Part shown: positions 16,987 to 26,290 of the stretch, in pieces
Layout: every line of letters starts with the position of its first letter
Position numbering within the stretch: the stretch's first letter is position 1
Origin: Roseovarius sp. MMSF_3359
GTDB lineage: Bacteria > Pseudomonadota > Alphaproteobacteria > Rhodobacterales > Rhodobacteraceae
DNA length: 64,000 nt
Reading direction: 5' to 3'
NCBI RefSeq assembly: GCF_030733385.1
Contig: NZ_JASHJC010000001.1
Coordinates: forward strand, 372,001-436,000
The notes under the pieces: model-generated
What the model was told of the DNA's origin: nothing
Seen by the model: the letters and a program-made list of their open reading frames with translations, nothing else
The model's database searches: none
Made by a program: the position numbers and the translations under genes

Positions 16987-18297
16987 ATGGCCGATCTTTT
17001 CGATACCGCCCCGGGGGCTGTCCCCGACACCGCGCCGCGTCCGTTGGCGGACCGGTTGCGTCCCCGCGCCCTTTCCGAGGTGATCGGGCAGGAGCAGGTG
17101 CTGGGTCCCGAGGCGCCGCTTGGCGTGATGCTGGCCTCCGGTTCGCTCACGTCGCTGGTGTTCTGGGGACCGCCCGGCGTCGGCAAGACCACGATCGCGC
17201 GGCTTCTGGCGGATGAAACCGACCTGCATTTCGTACAGATCAGCGCGATTTTCACCGGCGTGCCGGAATTGCGCAAAGTGTTCGAAGCCGCCAAGCATCG
17301 GCGCGCGAACGGGCAGGGGACGCTCCTCTTCGTCGACGAGATCCATCGCTTCAACAAGGCGCAGCAAGATGGGTTCCTGCCGCATATGGAGGATGGGACG
17401 ATCCTTCTGGTGGGGGCCACGACCGAAAACCCCAGTTTCGAGTTGAACGCGGCGCTCTTGAGCCGGGCGCAGGTCCTGGTGCTGGAGCGGCTTGATCTTG
17501 CGGATCTCGAACGGCTGACACAACGCGCCGAAAGAGAACTCGACCGGGTCTTGCCGCTTGATGGGGCCGCGCGCGAGGCGCTCCTGGAGATGGCTGATGG
17601 CGACGGCCGCGCGCTTCTCAACCTGATCGAGCAGGTGGCGGCGTGGAAGACCGATACCAAGCTCGACACCGATGCCCTGACCACGCGGCTGATGAAACGC
17701 GCGGCCAAGTATGACAAGGGCGGGGATGAGCATTACAACCTCATTTCGGCGCTGCACAAATCGGTGCGCGGCTCGGACCCCGATGCGGCGCTTTACTGGT
17801 TTGCGCGGATGCTGACCGGGGGCGAAGACCCGCGATACCTGGCGCGGCGGATCACCCGGATGGCGGTGGAGGATATCGGTCTGGCCGATCCGCAGGCGCA
17901 GGGGATTTGCGTACAAGCCTGGGAGACTTATGAACGCCTGGGCAGCCCCGAGGGGGAACTGGCCCTGGCGCAGGCGGTGACCTACCTCGCGCTCGCCCCG
18001 AAATCCAACGCCGGCTATGTCGCCTACAAGGCCGCGATGAAGGAGGCCAAACGCACCGGGTCGGAGCCGCCACCCAAGCATATTCTCAACGCACCAACCG
18101 CGTTGATGAAGGATCAGGGGTATGGCGACGGATACGCCTATGACCACGATGCCGAGGACGGGTTCTCAGGTCAGAACTACTTCCCCGAAGGGATCAAACG
18201 GCCGGTTCTCTATCAGCCCGTTGAACGCGGTTTTGAGCGCGAATTGAAGCGGCGGCTGGACTATTTCGCGAAGCTGCGGGCGCGGCGGGCGGATTAG
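16987..18297 (+). CDS. rarA: Replication-associated recombination protein A (AAA+ ATPase)
   Basis: The 436-residue AAA+ ATPase matches RarA/MgsA, which acts at stalled replication forks with SSB. Walker A is GPPGVGKTT (about residue 60), Walker B LLFVDEIHRFN (about 113), sensor 1 is in VGATTENPSFELNAALLSR. The C-terminal half contains the clamp-loader-like helical domain with KYDKGGDEHYNLISALHKSVRGSDPDAALYW. The start at 16987 gives the typical MADLFDTAP beginning; an earlier in-frame ATG would lie inside the protease gene. Confidence 0.93.
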   Translation: MADLFDTAPGAVPDTAPRPLADRLRPRALSEVIGQEQVLGPEAPLGVMLASGSLTSLVFWGPPGVGKTTIARLLADETDLHFVQISAIFTGVPELRKVFEAAKHRRANGQGTLLFVDEIHRFNKAQQDGFLPHMEDGTILLVGATTENPSFELNAALLSRAQVLVLERLDLADLERLTQRAERELDRVLPLDGAAREALLEMADGDGRALLNLIEQVAAWKTDTKLDTDALTTRLMKRAAKYDKGGDEHYNLISALHKSVRGSDPDAALYWFARMLTGGEDPRYLARRITRMAVEDIGLADPQAQGICVQAWETYERLGSPEGELALAQAVTYLALAPKSNAGYVAYKAAMKEAKRTGSEPPPKHILNAPTALMKDQGYGDGYAYDHDAEDGFSGQNYFPEGIKRPVLYQPVERGFERELKRRLDYFAKLRARRAD

Positions 18298-18644
18298 ATC
18301 CGAAAGATGGTTTCTGAAGGTAGTCGAAAACCGACCGAAGATGGGGTTTGGCCGCGGGAAAGGAATGTCGTTTTTTGACCATTCGGTTAACCGCCCTGAC
18401 CGCAGGCGCTGGACCCCACAATTTGGCCCAAGTCCATATATTACTTCAGGAATTCTGAATCACACATAAGATTTATGATAATTTGACCCTGCGGGGTAGA
18501 TGCGTTTGAATTTTCGTGCTTTGGTGTGAAAATGTCGCAAACGGACTGCCGTTCGACGCTGGGGACCGAGAAAATCAAGGTATCTGGCCGGACCATCGGC
18601 AGTTCTAAACGACGATAAGACTGAAAAAGTCACAGGGAGAGACT
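18298..18644. other. Intergenic region upstream of the peptide-transport genes
   Basis: This 347-base gap is AT-richer than its neighbours and holds no convincing gene. A possible promoter is TTGACC (18483-18488), 17 bases, TTGAAT (18506-18511), on the plus strand, about 130 bases before the binding-protein gene. AGGGAGAG precedes that start codon. Confidence 0.4.
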
Positions 18645-20255
18645 ATGACTAGTATTAAAGATCAGATGATGATTGACCGCCTGGCCGATGCGGCGCGCGA
18701 AGGGAAGATCTCGCGCCGTTCGTTCATGAACTACTCGGTGGCGGCCGGCATGACAGCAAGTGCGGCGACGGGGCTCTGGGGAACCTCGGCCAAAGCTGAA
18801 CCCAAACGCGGTGGTAAATTCCGCGTCGCGCAACATGACGGTAACACCAGTGACAGCCACGACCCCGGTTCGTATCTGTCCTATGCGATGATTTCGCTGG
18901 CGCACACGCATCGCGCGTTCCTGACGATGATCAACACTGATCAGACGCTTGGGCCGGACGTTGCGACCGAATGGTCGGCGACACCGGATGCGAAAGAGTG
19001 GACCTTCAAACTGAACCCCAACGCAACATTCCATTCCGGGGCCAAGGTAACGGCCGCGGATGTGATTGCATCCATGAACCACCACCGTGGCGAAGATTCC
19101 GCCTCGGCGGCAAAAGCGCTCCTAGGCTCCGTCGCCGAGATCGTCGACAATGGCGATCATTCGGTCACGTTCAAGCTGAGCGCGCCGAATGCTGACCTGC
19201 CATGGATCATGCCGGACTATCACTTGCCGATTTGTCCTGCGAATGCGGATGGAACCCTGAACTGGCAGTCCGCCGATGGCTGTGGCCCCTACAAGCTGGT
19301 CGAACATGAATTCGGTGTTGGCTCGCGCCTGGTGCGTCATGACGAGTGGCACGGCGAAGGCGCGTATTTCGACGAGGTGGAGTATATCGTCATCAATGAC
19401 CCGAACGCGCGTCAGACCGCGCTGGTCACGGGCGACGTGGACGCCGTTACGCTGCTTGAGAACAAGACCATGTCGCTTCTCGAGCGGGATCCCAATGTCG
19501 AGGTCGACAATGTGCCGTCTGCGCAATGCATCACAATGCCGATGCACTGCAATAAGGCACCTTTCGACAATGTCGATGTACGGATGGCGCTGAAACTGGC
19601 GATCAATCGCGAAGATATCGTCGACAAGATCACCTTCGGCGCTGCGACGATCGGCAACGACTTCCACCACTCGCCCGCGATGCCTTATTGGCCGGACGAT
19701 ATTCCGCAGCGCGAATATGACCCGGACAAGGCGGCCTCGCTCTGGAAGAAGGCGGGCATGGAAGGTCAGACGATCAACCTCAGCACGGCTGAATCGATCA
19801 CGACCGGTGCGGTCGACCTCTGCGTCCTCTACGCGGCGCACGCCAAGGAAGCAGGCATCAACATCAACGTGGTGCGTGAACCCAATGACGGCTACTGGTC
19901 GGATGTGTGGCTGACCAAGCCTTGGTGTGTTGTGTCCTGGGGCGCGCGTCCGACACCTGACGTGATGTACACGTTGGGGTATAAGGATGATGCAGCCTGG
20001 AACGAATCCTATTGGCAGAACGCGCGGTTCAACGAATTGCTGCTGATGGCCAAGGCCGAGCTGGACGATACCAAACGTGCCGAAATGTACCGTGAGATGG
20101 GTATGATTTCGCGCGATGATGGTGGCTCGGTCATTCCGTACTTCCCGAACTTCGTGTTTGGACGACGCAAAAACGTCAAGCACACGGGACAACTTGCGGC
20201 CAGCTGGTCATTGGACGGTGCACGTGGTGCGCATCGCTGGTGGTTCGAAACCTAA
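18645..20255 (+). CDS. Oligopeptide-type ABC transporter substrate-binding protein, Tat-exported (copy 1)
   Basis: The 536-residue protein is a family 5 solute-binding protein (dipeptide/oligopeptide/nickel class). A twin-arginine signal is visible: SRRSFMNYS at about residues 24-32, then a hydrophobic stretch ending AKA. The mature part has LGPDVATEWSATPDAKEWTFKL and FHSGAKVTAADVIASMNHHR, typical of the family. The cargo is unknown. The next gene is a close paralogue, 26 bases away. Permease and ATPase genes follow after a terminator. The Tat signal implies folding in the cytosol before export. Confidence 0.88.
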   Translation: MTSIKDQMMIDRLADAAREGKISRRSFMNYSVAAGMTASAATGLWGTSAKAEPKRGGKFRVAQHDGNTSDSHDPGSYLSYAMISLAHTHRAFLTMINTDQTLGPDVATEWSATPDAKEWTFKLNPNATFHSGAKVTAADVIASMNHHRGEDSASAAKALLGSVAEIVDNGDHSVTFKLSAPNADLPWIMPDYHLPICPANADGTLNWQSADGCGPYKLVEHEFGVGSRLVRHDEWHGEGAYFDEVEYIVINDPNARQTALVTGDVDAVTLLENKTMSLLERDPNVEVDNVPSAQCITMPMHCNKAPFDNVDVRMALKLAINREDIVDKITFGAATIGNDFHHSPAMPYWPDDIPQREYDPDKAASLWKKAGMEGQTINLSTAESITTGAVDLCVLYAAHAKEAGININVVREPNDGYWSDVWLTKPWCVVSWGARPTPDVMYTLGYKDDAAWNESYWQNARFNELLLMAKAELDDTKRAEMYREMGMISRDDGGSVIPYFPNFVFGRRKNVKHTGQLAASWSLDGARGAHRWWFET

Positions 20256-20281
20256 GACCAAAACCCAACAGGGAGAGAAAG

Positions 20282-21889
20282 ATGAAGAAAGTCAAAGATC
20301 AGATGATGATCGACCGACTTGCAGATGCGGCCCGCGAGGGCCGCATTTCGCGTAGGTCCTTCATGAATTATTCGGTGGCCGCGGGGATGACAGCGTCCGC
20401 CGCAACAGGGTTGTGGGGCACATCAGCCAAAGCTGCCCCGTCGAAGGGGGGAAATTTCCGGCTCGGTGCGCATGACGGCAACACGTCCGACACCCATGAC
20501 CCCGGAACTTACGTAACCTTCTCGATGATCCAGGTTGCGCATACGTTCCGCGCCTACCTGACCCTCATCGAGCCCGACGGAACGCTTGGGCCGGATGTCG
20601 CCAGCGAATGGAGCGCGACGCCGGACGCCAAGGAATGGACCTTCAAGATCAACGAAAACGCGACATTCCACAGCGGCGCAAAAGTCACCGCGAATGACGT
20701 GATTGCGTCGATGAACCATCACCGCGGCGAAGAATCCACCTCGGCGGCCAAGGCGCTGCTGGCGGATGTGGTCGATCTTGTCGATAACGGCGACAACTCG
20801 GTCACTTTCAAACTGGGATCGGCCAATGCGGACCTGCCATGGCTGATGACCGACTATCACCTGCCGATCATTCCTGCCAATGACGATGGCACGGCAAACT
20901 GGCAGTCGGGCGACGGCTGCGGCCCCTACAAGCTGACCTCAGCCGAATTCGGCGTGAACTACACGTTCGAACGGCATGATGGCTGGCATCTGGAAGGGGC
21001 CTATTTCGATGCGGTTGAGGTGATCGTTCTGAACGACCCGAACGCCCGTCAGACCGCCCTTGTGACCGGCGACGTGGACGCGGTGACGCAGCTAGAGCTG
21101 AAAACGCTGGCGCTGCTGCAACGGGATCCGAACCTGCTGATCGACAATGTGCCCTCGGCCGCGGCGATCACGATGCCGATGCTGGTGGATACGGCACCCT
21201 TCGACAATGTTGATGTGCGTAACGCCCTGAAGCTGTCGGTGAACCGTGAAGAGTTGATCGAGAAGATCGCCTTTGGCGCGGCATCGGTGGGCAATGACTT
21301 CCATCATTCGCCGGCGATGCCTTATTGGCCCGATATCGAACAGCGCCAATATGATCCGGATCAGGCGAAGTCCTTGCTCAAGAAAGCAGGGGCCGAAGGT
21401 CTCGAAGTCAATCTCAGCGTTGCGGATTCGGTTTATTCCGGGGCGGTCGATATGTGTGTTCTCTACTCCGAACACGCCAAGGCCGCAGGGATCAAGATCA
21501 ACGTCGTGCGCGAGCCGAACGATGGCTACTATTCCGATGTCTGGCTCAAGAAGCCGTGGTGTGCGGTCCAGTGGGGCGCGCGCCCCACGCCGGATGTCAT
21601 GTATTCGCTCGCCTACAAGGACGATGCCGCCTGGAACGAAAGCCGCTGGAAGAACCCGCGCTTCAACGAGTTGCTGCGTCAGGCAAAGGCCGAACTCGAC
21701 GATGCCAAGCGCGCCGAGATGTATCGCGAGATGGCGACGCTGGCCCGCGACGACGGTGGCACGGTCATTCCGTTCTTCCCGAACTTCGTCTATGCGCGCC
21801 GCAAAAACGTCGGCCATGGCGAAAATCTTGCGGCCAGTTGGCCGTGCGACGGCGCCCGCGCCGCGAGCCGCTGGTGGTTCGAGGGCTGA
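20282..21889 (+). CDS. Oligopeptide-type ABC transporter substrate-binding protein, Tat-exported (copy 2)
   Basis: This 535-residue protein is a tandem paralogue of the preceding gene: the signal region KDQMMIDRLADAAREG and SRRSFMNYSVAAGMTASAAT are the same, and most of the mature chain aligns without gaps. Differences lie in likely ligand-contact segments (for example CITMPMHCNKAPF versus AITMPMLVDTAPF). The pair probably arose by duplication and may broaden the substrate range of one membrane complex. The ATG at 20282 follows AGGGAGAGAAAG. Confidence 0.88.
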   Translation: MKKVKDQMMIDRLADAAREGRISRRSFMNYSVAAGMTASAATGLWGTSAKAAPSKGGNFRLGAHDGNTSDTHDPGTYVTFSMIQVAHTFRAYLTLIEPDGTLGPDVASEWSATPDAKEWTFKINENATFHSGAKVTANDVIASMNHHRGEESTSAAKALLADVVDLVDNGDNSVTFKLGSANADLPWLMTDYHLPIIPANDDGTANWQSGDGCGPYKLTSAEFGVNYTFERHDGWHLEGAYFDAVEVIVLNDPNARQTALVTGDVDAVTQLELKTLALLQRDPNLLIDNVPSAAAITMPMLVDTAPFDNVDVRNALKLSVNREELIEKIAFGAASVGNDFHHSPAMPYWPDIEQRQYDPDQAKSLLKKAGAEGLEVNLSVADSVYSGAVDMCVLYSEHAKAAGIKINVVREPNDGYYSDVWLKKPWCAVQWGARPTPDVMYSLAYKDDAAWNESRWKNPRFNELLRQAKAELDDAKRAEMYREMATLARDDGGTVIPFFPNFVYARRKNVGHGENLAASWPCDGARAASRWWFEG

Positions 21890-21904
21890 CACCCAAAACG
21901 ACGA

Positions 21905-21932
21905 ACCCGGCGCCTTTTGCGCCGGGTTTTTA
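21905..21932 (+). terminator. Rho-independent terminator after the second binding-protein gene
   Basis: ACCCGGCGC (21905-21913) pairs perfectly with GCGCCGGGT (21919-21927), followed by a run of T. It separates binding-protein transcription from the permease genes, which may let binding proteins be made in excess. Confidence 0.88.
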
Positions 21933-22002
21933 CTTTTCGGAACCCGAAAAATGTGTAGGGTTTCTAAACAAACTGCCGAATGGCGATAATTCCTGACGAG
22001 TT

Positions 22003-22031
22003 TTCGGACATTTACGGCCAAAAAATATACG
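22003..22031 (+). promoter_or_regulatory. Candidate promoter for the permease/ATPase genes
   Basis: TTCGGA (22003-22008), 17 bases, TATACG (22026-22031), about 59 bases before the permease start. A TTTGCA/TGCAAG hairpin lies between it and the AGGAGGGACAG ribosome site. Confidence 0.4.
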
Positions 22032-22089
22032 CCACGGCTTTGCATACGTCTTTTTGTGCAAGGCTTAGGTACCAACACAGGAGGGACAG

Positions 22090-23046
22090 ATGGGAGACAT
22101 TCTTGGGCTCGTTGGAAAACGGCTCGGTCTCGGATTGGTGATTCTACTCGTAATCTCAATCATAATTTTCTTCATGGTCGAACTTCTGCCGGGCGATATC
22201 GCCCAGGCGGTTCTGGGCCAGGGGGCGACCGAGGATAACCTTGCTGCTTTGCGCAAGGAAATGGGGTTGGATAAGCCTGCAATCGTCAGATATCTCGGAT
22301 GGCTTTCGGGCGCCGTGACATTTGACTTCGGCGCATCCGTCGTGACCAAAGAGCCGGTGATCTCCCTGATTGGCGAGCGGTTCATGAACACGCTCTTCCT
22401 CGCGGCCTACGCCGCGGTCATCGCGGTTCCGGTTGCCATCATCCTGGGCATCCTAGTCGCACTTCTGCGCAACTCGATCTTCGACCGGGTGGCAAACGTG
22501 GCAACGCTGACCTCGATCTCCTCTCCCGAATTCTTCCTCGGCTACATCCTGATCCTCTACTTCTCGGTCAAATGGGGCATGTTCCCCGCGATTTCGAGCC
22601 TGAGTGAAGGCATGACGCTGGGTGAGTTGCTGCAACGCACCTTCCTGCCGGCGCTGACGCTGGTTCTGGTCGTCGTGGCCCACATGATGCGGATGACACG
22701 TGCCGCGATCATCAACCTGCTGGCCAGCCCCTATATCGAGATGGCGCGGCTCAAGGGCACACCGCCCTGGAAGGTGATCGTGAAGCACGCGCTGCCCAAT
22801 GCCTGGGCGCCGATCATCAACGTGGTCGCGCTGAACCTCGCCTACCTCATCACCGGTGTTGTTCTGGTCGAGGTGGTGTTCGTTTATCCGGGCATCGGAC
22901 AGGCGCTTGTGGACGCGGTGTCCAAACGCGACTTCCCCGTGGTGCAGGCCTGCTGCCTGATCTTCGCGGCGACCTTCATCCTGCTCAACCTTGCAGCGGA
23001 CGTTGGCGCCATCCTGACAAACCCGCGTCTGCGGCATCCGAAGTAA
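22090..23046 (+). CDS. ABC transporter permease, DppB/OppB type
   Basis: The 318-residue inner-membrane protein has six predicted helices. It carries the family N-terminus VIFFMVELLPGDIAQ-like segment, the ATEDNLAALRKEMGLDKP loop and the EAA-type cytoplasmic loop (YIEMARLKGTPPWKVIVKHALPNAW) that docks on the ATPase. An AGGAGGG site precedes the ATG. It pairs with the next permease to form the translocation pore. Confidence 0.9.
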   Translation: MGDILGLVGKRLGLGLVILLVISIIIFFMVELLPGDIAQAVLGQGATEDNLAALRKEMGLDKPAIVRYLGWLSGAVTFDFGASVVTKEPVISLIGERFMNTLFLAAYAAVIAVPVAIILGILVALLRNSIFDRVANVATLTSISSPEFFLGYILILYFSVKWGMFPAISSLSEGMTLGELLQRTFLPALTLVLVVVAHMMRMTRAAIINLLASPYIEMARLKGTPPWKVIVKHALPNAWAPIINVVALNLAYLITGVVLVEVVFVYPGIGQALVDAVSKRDFPVVQACCLIFAATFILLNLAADVGAILTNPRLRHPK

Positions 23047-23058
23047 GGGGGTAGAGAG

Positions 23059-24282
23059 ATGAGTCTATTCGTAATCGGCTACTACACCCTGCTTCTGGTG
23101 GTGTCCTGCCTCGCGGCCTATTTCAACAAGCGGCAGGTCTTCCTGCTCGCCTTCTCGCTGACGCTGGTCTCCTTCATCCTGGGGATCGTCGGCGGCACGG
23201 GCGCGCTCAAGGCGGTGGCCATCTGCGCGGGTCTTCTGGGCCTCACGGCGATGGTGTCCTACGCCTTCCGCGAGTTCCTGATCCAGATGGCGGAAAGCAA
23301 CGTGGGCATGTCCTTCTCGAACAACCCGCCGGTGATGTATGTCTGCCTGATCGCACCGATCATCTACTGCATCCTGGCCTGGCTGCTCGGGTGGCGCTTC
23401 GGTGAGTTTGCCTTCGCGCTCATCATCATCGTGATCCTCCTGATCGCGATGAAGACGGAAACCGCCAAGGAACTGCGCACTGCGCCTCTGACGGCGGCGT
23501 TCGGGATGTTTGTCATCTTCACCTACGCGATCGCGGGCATCTTCGCGCCCTACATCGCGCCTCATGGTGAGGCCGAGGTGATCTCCTCCGCCTTCGCACC
23601 CGCGGATGCGGAGATGCTTCTGGGCGCGGACCAGTTGGGTCGTGATATGTTCAGCCGGATCGTCTTCGGCGCACGTAACTCGGTCGGGCTCGCCTTGACC
23701 GCCACTGTCGCGGCCTTCGTGCTTGGTGCCGGTGCCGGTCTTCTGGCGGCCACCAAGGGCGGCTGGTTCGATCAGTTCATGGGCCGGGTGGCGGACGTCA
23801 TCATGTCGATCCCGTCGCTGATCTTCGCGCTTCTGATGCTGTCGATCTTCGGCCCCTCGACGCCGGTCATCATCTGTGCCGTCGCGATCATCTACGCGCC
23901 GCGCGTCTTCCGCCTGACAAGGGCGGTCGCGGGCAACGTGGTGGTGATGGACTATATCGAAGCGGCCAAGCTGCGCGGTGAAGGTACAGGCTACCTGATC
24001 CGCCGCGAGATCCTGCCCAACTCGACCGCCCCGCTGGTGGCCGAATTCGGTCTGGAATTCTGCTTCGTGTTCCTGCTCGTCGCGGGTCTGTCGTTCCTGG
24101 GTCTGGGCATCCAGCCTCCGACGGCGGACTGGGGATCCATGGTGCGTGAAAACGCGACCCTGATCTCGTTCGGCGACATCACACCGCTTATCCCGGCGGC
24201 GGCCATTGCGCTGCTGACGGTTGCGGTCAACTTCGTGGTTGACTGGATGCTGTTCCGGTCCTCCGGTCTGAAGGAGCAATAA
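23059..24282 (+). CDS. ABC transporter permease, DppC/OppC type, with N-terminal membrane extension
   Basis: The C-terminal 270 residues are a standard OppC-type permease: LLGADQLGRDMFSRIVFGAR and the EAA loop YIEAAKLRGEGTGYLIRREILPNS. Usual members have about 290 residues; this one has 407. The first 140 residues add about five hydrophobic helices (residues 4-20, 25-45, 50-68, 92-112, 115-132), which I do not recognise as a known domain. It lies 12 bases after the partner permease and 2 bases before the ATPase gene. Confidence 0.88.
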   Translation: MSLFVIGYYTLLLVVSCLAAYFNKRQVFLLAFSLTLVSFILGIVGGTGALKAVAICAGLLGLTAMVSYAFREFLIQMAESNVGMSFSNNPPVMYVCLIAPIIYCILAWLLGWRFGEFAFALIIIVILLIAMKTETAKELRTAPLTAAFGMFVIFTYAIAGIFAPYIAPHGEAEVISSAFAPADAEMLLGADQLGRDMFSRIVFGARNSVGLALTATVAAFVLGAGAGLLAATKGGWFDQFMGRVADVIMSIPSLIFALLMLSIFGPSTPVIICAVAIIYAPRVFRLTRAVAGNVVVMDYIEAAKLRGEGTGYLIRREILPNSTAPLVAEFGLEFCFVFLLVAGLSFLGLGIQPPTADWGSMVRENATLISFGDITPLIPAAAIALLTVAVNFVVDWMLFRSSGLKEQ

Positions 24283-24284
24283 TT

Positions 24285-25967
24285 ATGTCGAAGAAAAAAG
24301 AAGTTCTTCTGAAGATCCGGGACCTGAAGATTCAGGGCTACTCGGATGAAACCTGGGTCGACATCATCAAGGGTGTCGACCTGACCCTCCACCGCGGCGA
24401 GGTGATGGGCCTGATCGGGGAATCCGGCGCGGGCAAATCCACCATCGGCGCGGCGGCGATGGGCTATGCACGGGACGGGACGCGCATCACCGAAGGCTCC
24501 AAGATCGAGTTCGACGGGATGGAGCTGACCACCGCCACCGAAGGTGAGAAACGCGCGTTGCGCGGCTCTCGTATCGCTTATGTGGCGCAATCGGCGGCGG
24601 CGTCCTTCAACCCGGCGCATAAGATCATCGACCAGCACACCGAGGCGCCGTTGCACTATCGCATCCAGAAGCGCATGGAAGCGCAGGAAGACGCGATGGA
24701 CCTCTACGAGCGGCTGCGGCTGCCGAACCCGAAGGAAATCGGTTTCCGGTATCCGCACCAGGTCTCGGGGGGGCAGTTGCAGCGGGCGATGACCGCGATG
24801 GCCATGTCCTGCCGGCCGGACCTCATCATCTTTGATGAGCCGACAACCGCGCTTGACGTGACCACGCAGATCGAGGTTCTGGCCGCGATCCGTGATATCG
24901 TGGATCAGTTCAACACGGCGGCGCTCTACATCACTCATGACCTCGCGGTCGTGGCGCAGATGGCCGACACGATCAAGGTGCTGCTCAAGGGCAACGAGGT
25001 CGAAGAAGCCTCGACCGAGGAGATGCTGAACAACCCCAAGGAGGATTACACCAAATCCCTCTGGGCGGTGCGCAGCTTCGAAAGCCCGCAGCGGCAACGG
25101 CCCAAGGACACGGTGCCGCTCATCTCGGTCAAGAATGTGGATGCGGCCTATACCGGTGGCCCCAAGATCCTCGACGACGTCTCCTTCGACATCTACGAGG
25201 GGATGACCGTCGCGGTGGTGGGCGAATCCGGCTCGGGCAAATCGACGACTGCACGGGTCATCACCGGCCTCCTGCCGCCCTCCAAGGGGGAGGTGCTGTT
25301 CAAGGGCGAGCCATTCCCGCACGATTACCGAAATCGCGACCGCGATCAGCTCAGGCAATGTCAGATGATTTATCAGATGGCCGATACCGCGCTGAACCCC
25401 AAGGTCAAGATTTCCGAGATCATCGGACGACCGGCGCAGTTCTATTCCGGCCTGCACGGGGCGGACCTCAAGAACCGGGTGGACGAGCTACTGGACCTGA
25501 TCGAACTTGATCCGTCCAAGTTCTACAACCGCTATCCGCCGGAGCTTTCCGGGGGGCAGAAACAGCGGATCGGGATTGCCCGGGCGCTGGCGGCGAACCC
25601 GACCTTCATCGTCTGTGACGAGGTCACATCGGCGCTGGACCAACTGGTCGCCGAAGGCATCCTGCGGCTTCTGGACAGGCTCCAGAACGAGCTGAACCTG
25701 GCCTACATGTTCATCACCCATGACCTTGCGACCGTGCGGTCGATTGCCGATGAGGTGATCGTGATGCAGCAGGGCAGGGTGGTCGAACAGGGGCCAAAGG
25801 ACGATATGTTCACGCCGCCGCACCATCCCTATACCGACCTGTTGCTCAGCTCGGTTCCGGAGATGGATCCCAACTGGTTGACCACGCTGCTCGAAGAGCG
25901 CGGCATCGACAACCTCGGGGACGCCGCGGCTGCGCAGATCGACCCAAACGATCCCAAGGTCCAGTGA
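24285..25967 (+). CDS. ABC transporter ATP-binding protein with two fused nucleotide-binding domains
   Basis: The 560-residue cytosolic protein fuses DppD- and DppF-like ATPases. Domain 1 has Walker A GESGAGKST (about residue 45), signature VSGGQLQRA and Walker B LIIFDEPTTALD. Domain 2 (from about 280) has GESGSGKST, LSGGQKQRIGIARAL and FIVCDEVTSALD. It energises uptake through the two permeases just upstream. It is the last gene of the operon; a terminator follows. Confidence 0.92.
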   Translation: MSKKKEVLLKIRDLKIQGYSDETWVDIIKGVDLTLHRGEVMGLIGESGAGKSTIGAAAMGYARDGTRITEGSKIEFDGMELTTATEGEKRALRGSRIAYVAQSAAASFNPAHKIIDQHTEAPLHYRIQKRMEAQEDAMDLYERLRLPNPKEIGFRYPHQVSGGQLQRAMTAMAMSCRPDLIIFDEPTTALDVTTQIEVLAAIRDIVDQFNTAALYITHDLAVVAQMADTIKVLLKGNEVEEASTEEMLNNPKEDYTKSLWAVRSFESPQRQRPKDTVPLISVKNVDAAYTGGPKILDDVSFDIYEGMTVAVVGESGSGKSTTARVITGLLPPSKGEVLFKGEPFPHDYRNRDRDQLRQCQMIYQMADTALNPKVKISEIIGRPAQFYSGLHGADLKNRVDELLDLIELDPSKFYNRYPPELSGGQKQRIGIARALAANPTFIVCDEVTSALDQLVAEGILRLLDRLQNELNLAYMFITHDLATVRSIADEVIVMQQGRVVEQGPKDDMFTPPHHPYTDLLLSSVPEMDPNWLTTLLEERGIDNLGDAAAAQIDPNDPKVQ

Positions 25968-25999
25968 GCGCATAGCGCACCGGAGATCAGAAACGATGG

Positions 26000-26034
26000 A
26001 ACGGCGGGTGGCAGGACCACTGGCCGTTTCTTTG
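26000..26034. terminator. Terminator between the ABC operon and the small membrane-protein gene
   Basis: AACGGC and GGTGG on the left pair with CCACT and GGCCGTT on the right in an imperfect stem, followed by TTCTTTG on the plus strand. The mirrored sequence has a T-run in the other direction too, so it may serve both convergent units. Confidence 0.55.
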
Positions 26035-26035
26035 T

Positions 26036-26155
26036 TCAGAGAATGGCCATCGCCGACAGGACCATCGTGCCCACGATCAGCGCGTAGACAACCACCACAG
26101 CCTGCCAAGTGGCACTGTGCATCCTGAGTTCGCGGATGAGTTCGTCACGGTTCAT
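26036..26155 (-). CDS. 39-residue single-pass membrane protein, tandem copy A
   Basis: The ATG at 26155 is preceded by GGAGG at a 6-base spacing. The product has a charged N-terminus (MNRDELIRELRMHSATW) and one membrane helix (AVVVVYALIVGTMVLSAMAI). A near-identical gene lies 136 bases upstream (26291-26410): RDEL.RELRMHSAT and SAMAI are the same in both. Conservation at the protein level with substitutions in the helix argues that both are real genes. Function unknown; small tandem hydrophobic proteins can be toxins or subunits of larger membrane complexes, but nothing here decides. Confidence 0.65.
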   Translation of the reverse strand: MNRDELIRELRMHSATWQAVVVVYALIVGTMVLSAMAIL

Positions 26156-26206
26156 GGTGTACCTCCGTTTCATCGGAAGGGAACGCCCTGTCACGGTTCC
26201 TGTTGA

Positions 26207-26246
26207 GAAAAGCAAGCGCCGCATGGCATGTCCACCATCGGCGCTT
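26207..26246 (-). terminator. Terminator of small membrane-protein gene B
   Basis: On the minus strand, AAGCGCCG (26239-26246) pairs with CGGCGCTT (26214-26221) around a 17-base loop and is followed by GCTTTT. It lies 45 bases after the gene at 26291, so the two tandem genes have separate transcripts or a shared, attenuated one. Confidence 0.65.
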
Positions 26247-26290
26247 TGTCGTTTATTGCTTGTCCTCTGGGCCTGTCGGCCCCAAGTGGA

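Noticed and set aside
23065..24279. Minus-strand frame of 404 codons opposite the OppC-type permease
   Set aside because: The translated product is Arg/Asp/His-rich, a typical shadow of a hydrophobic gene in GC-rich DNA.
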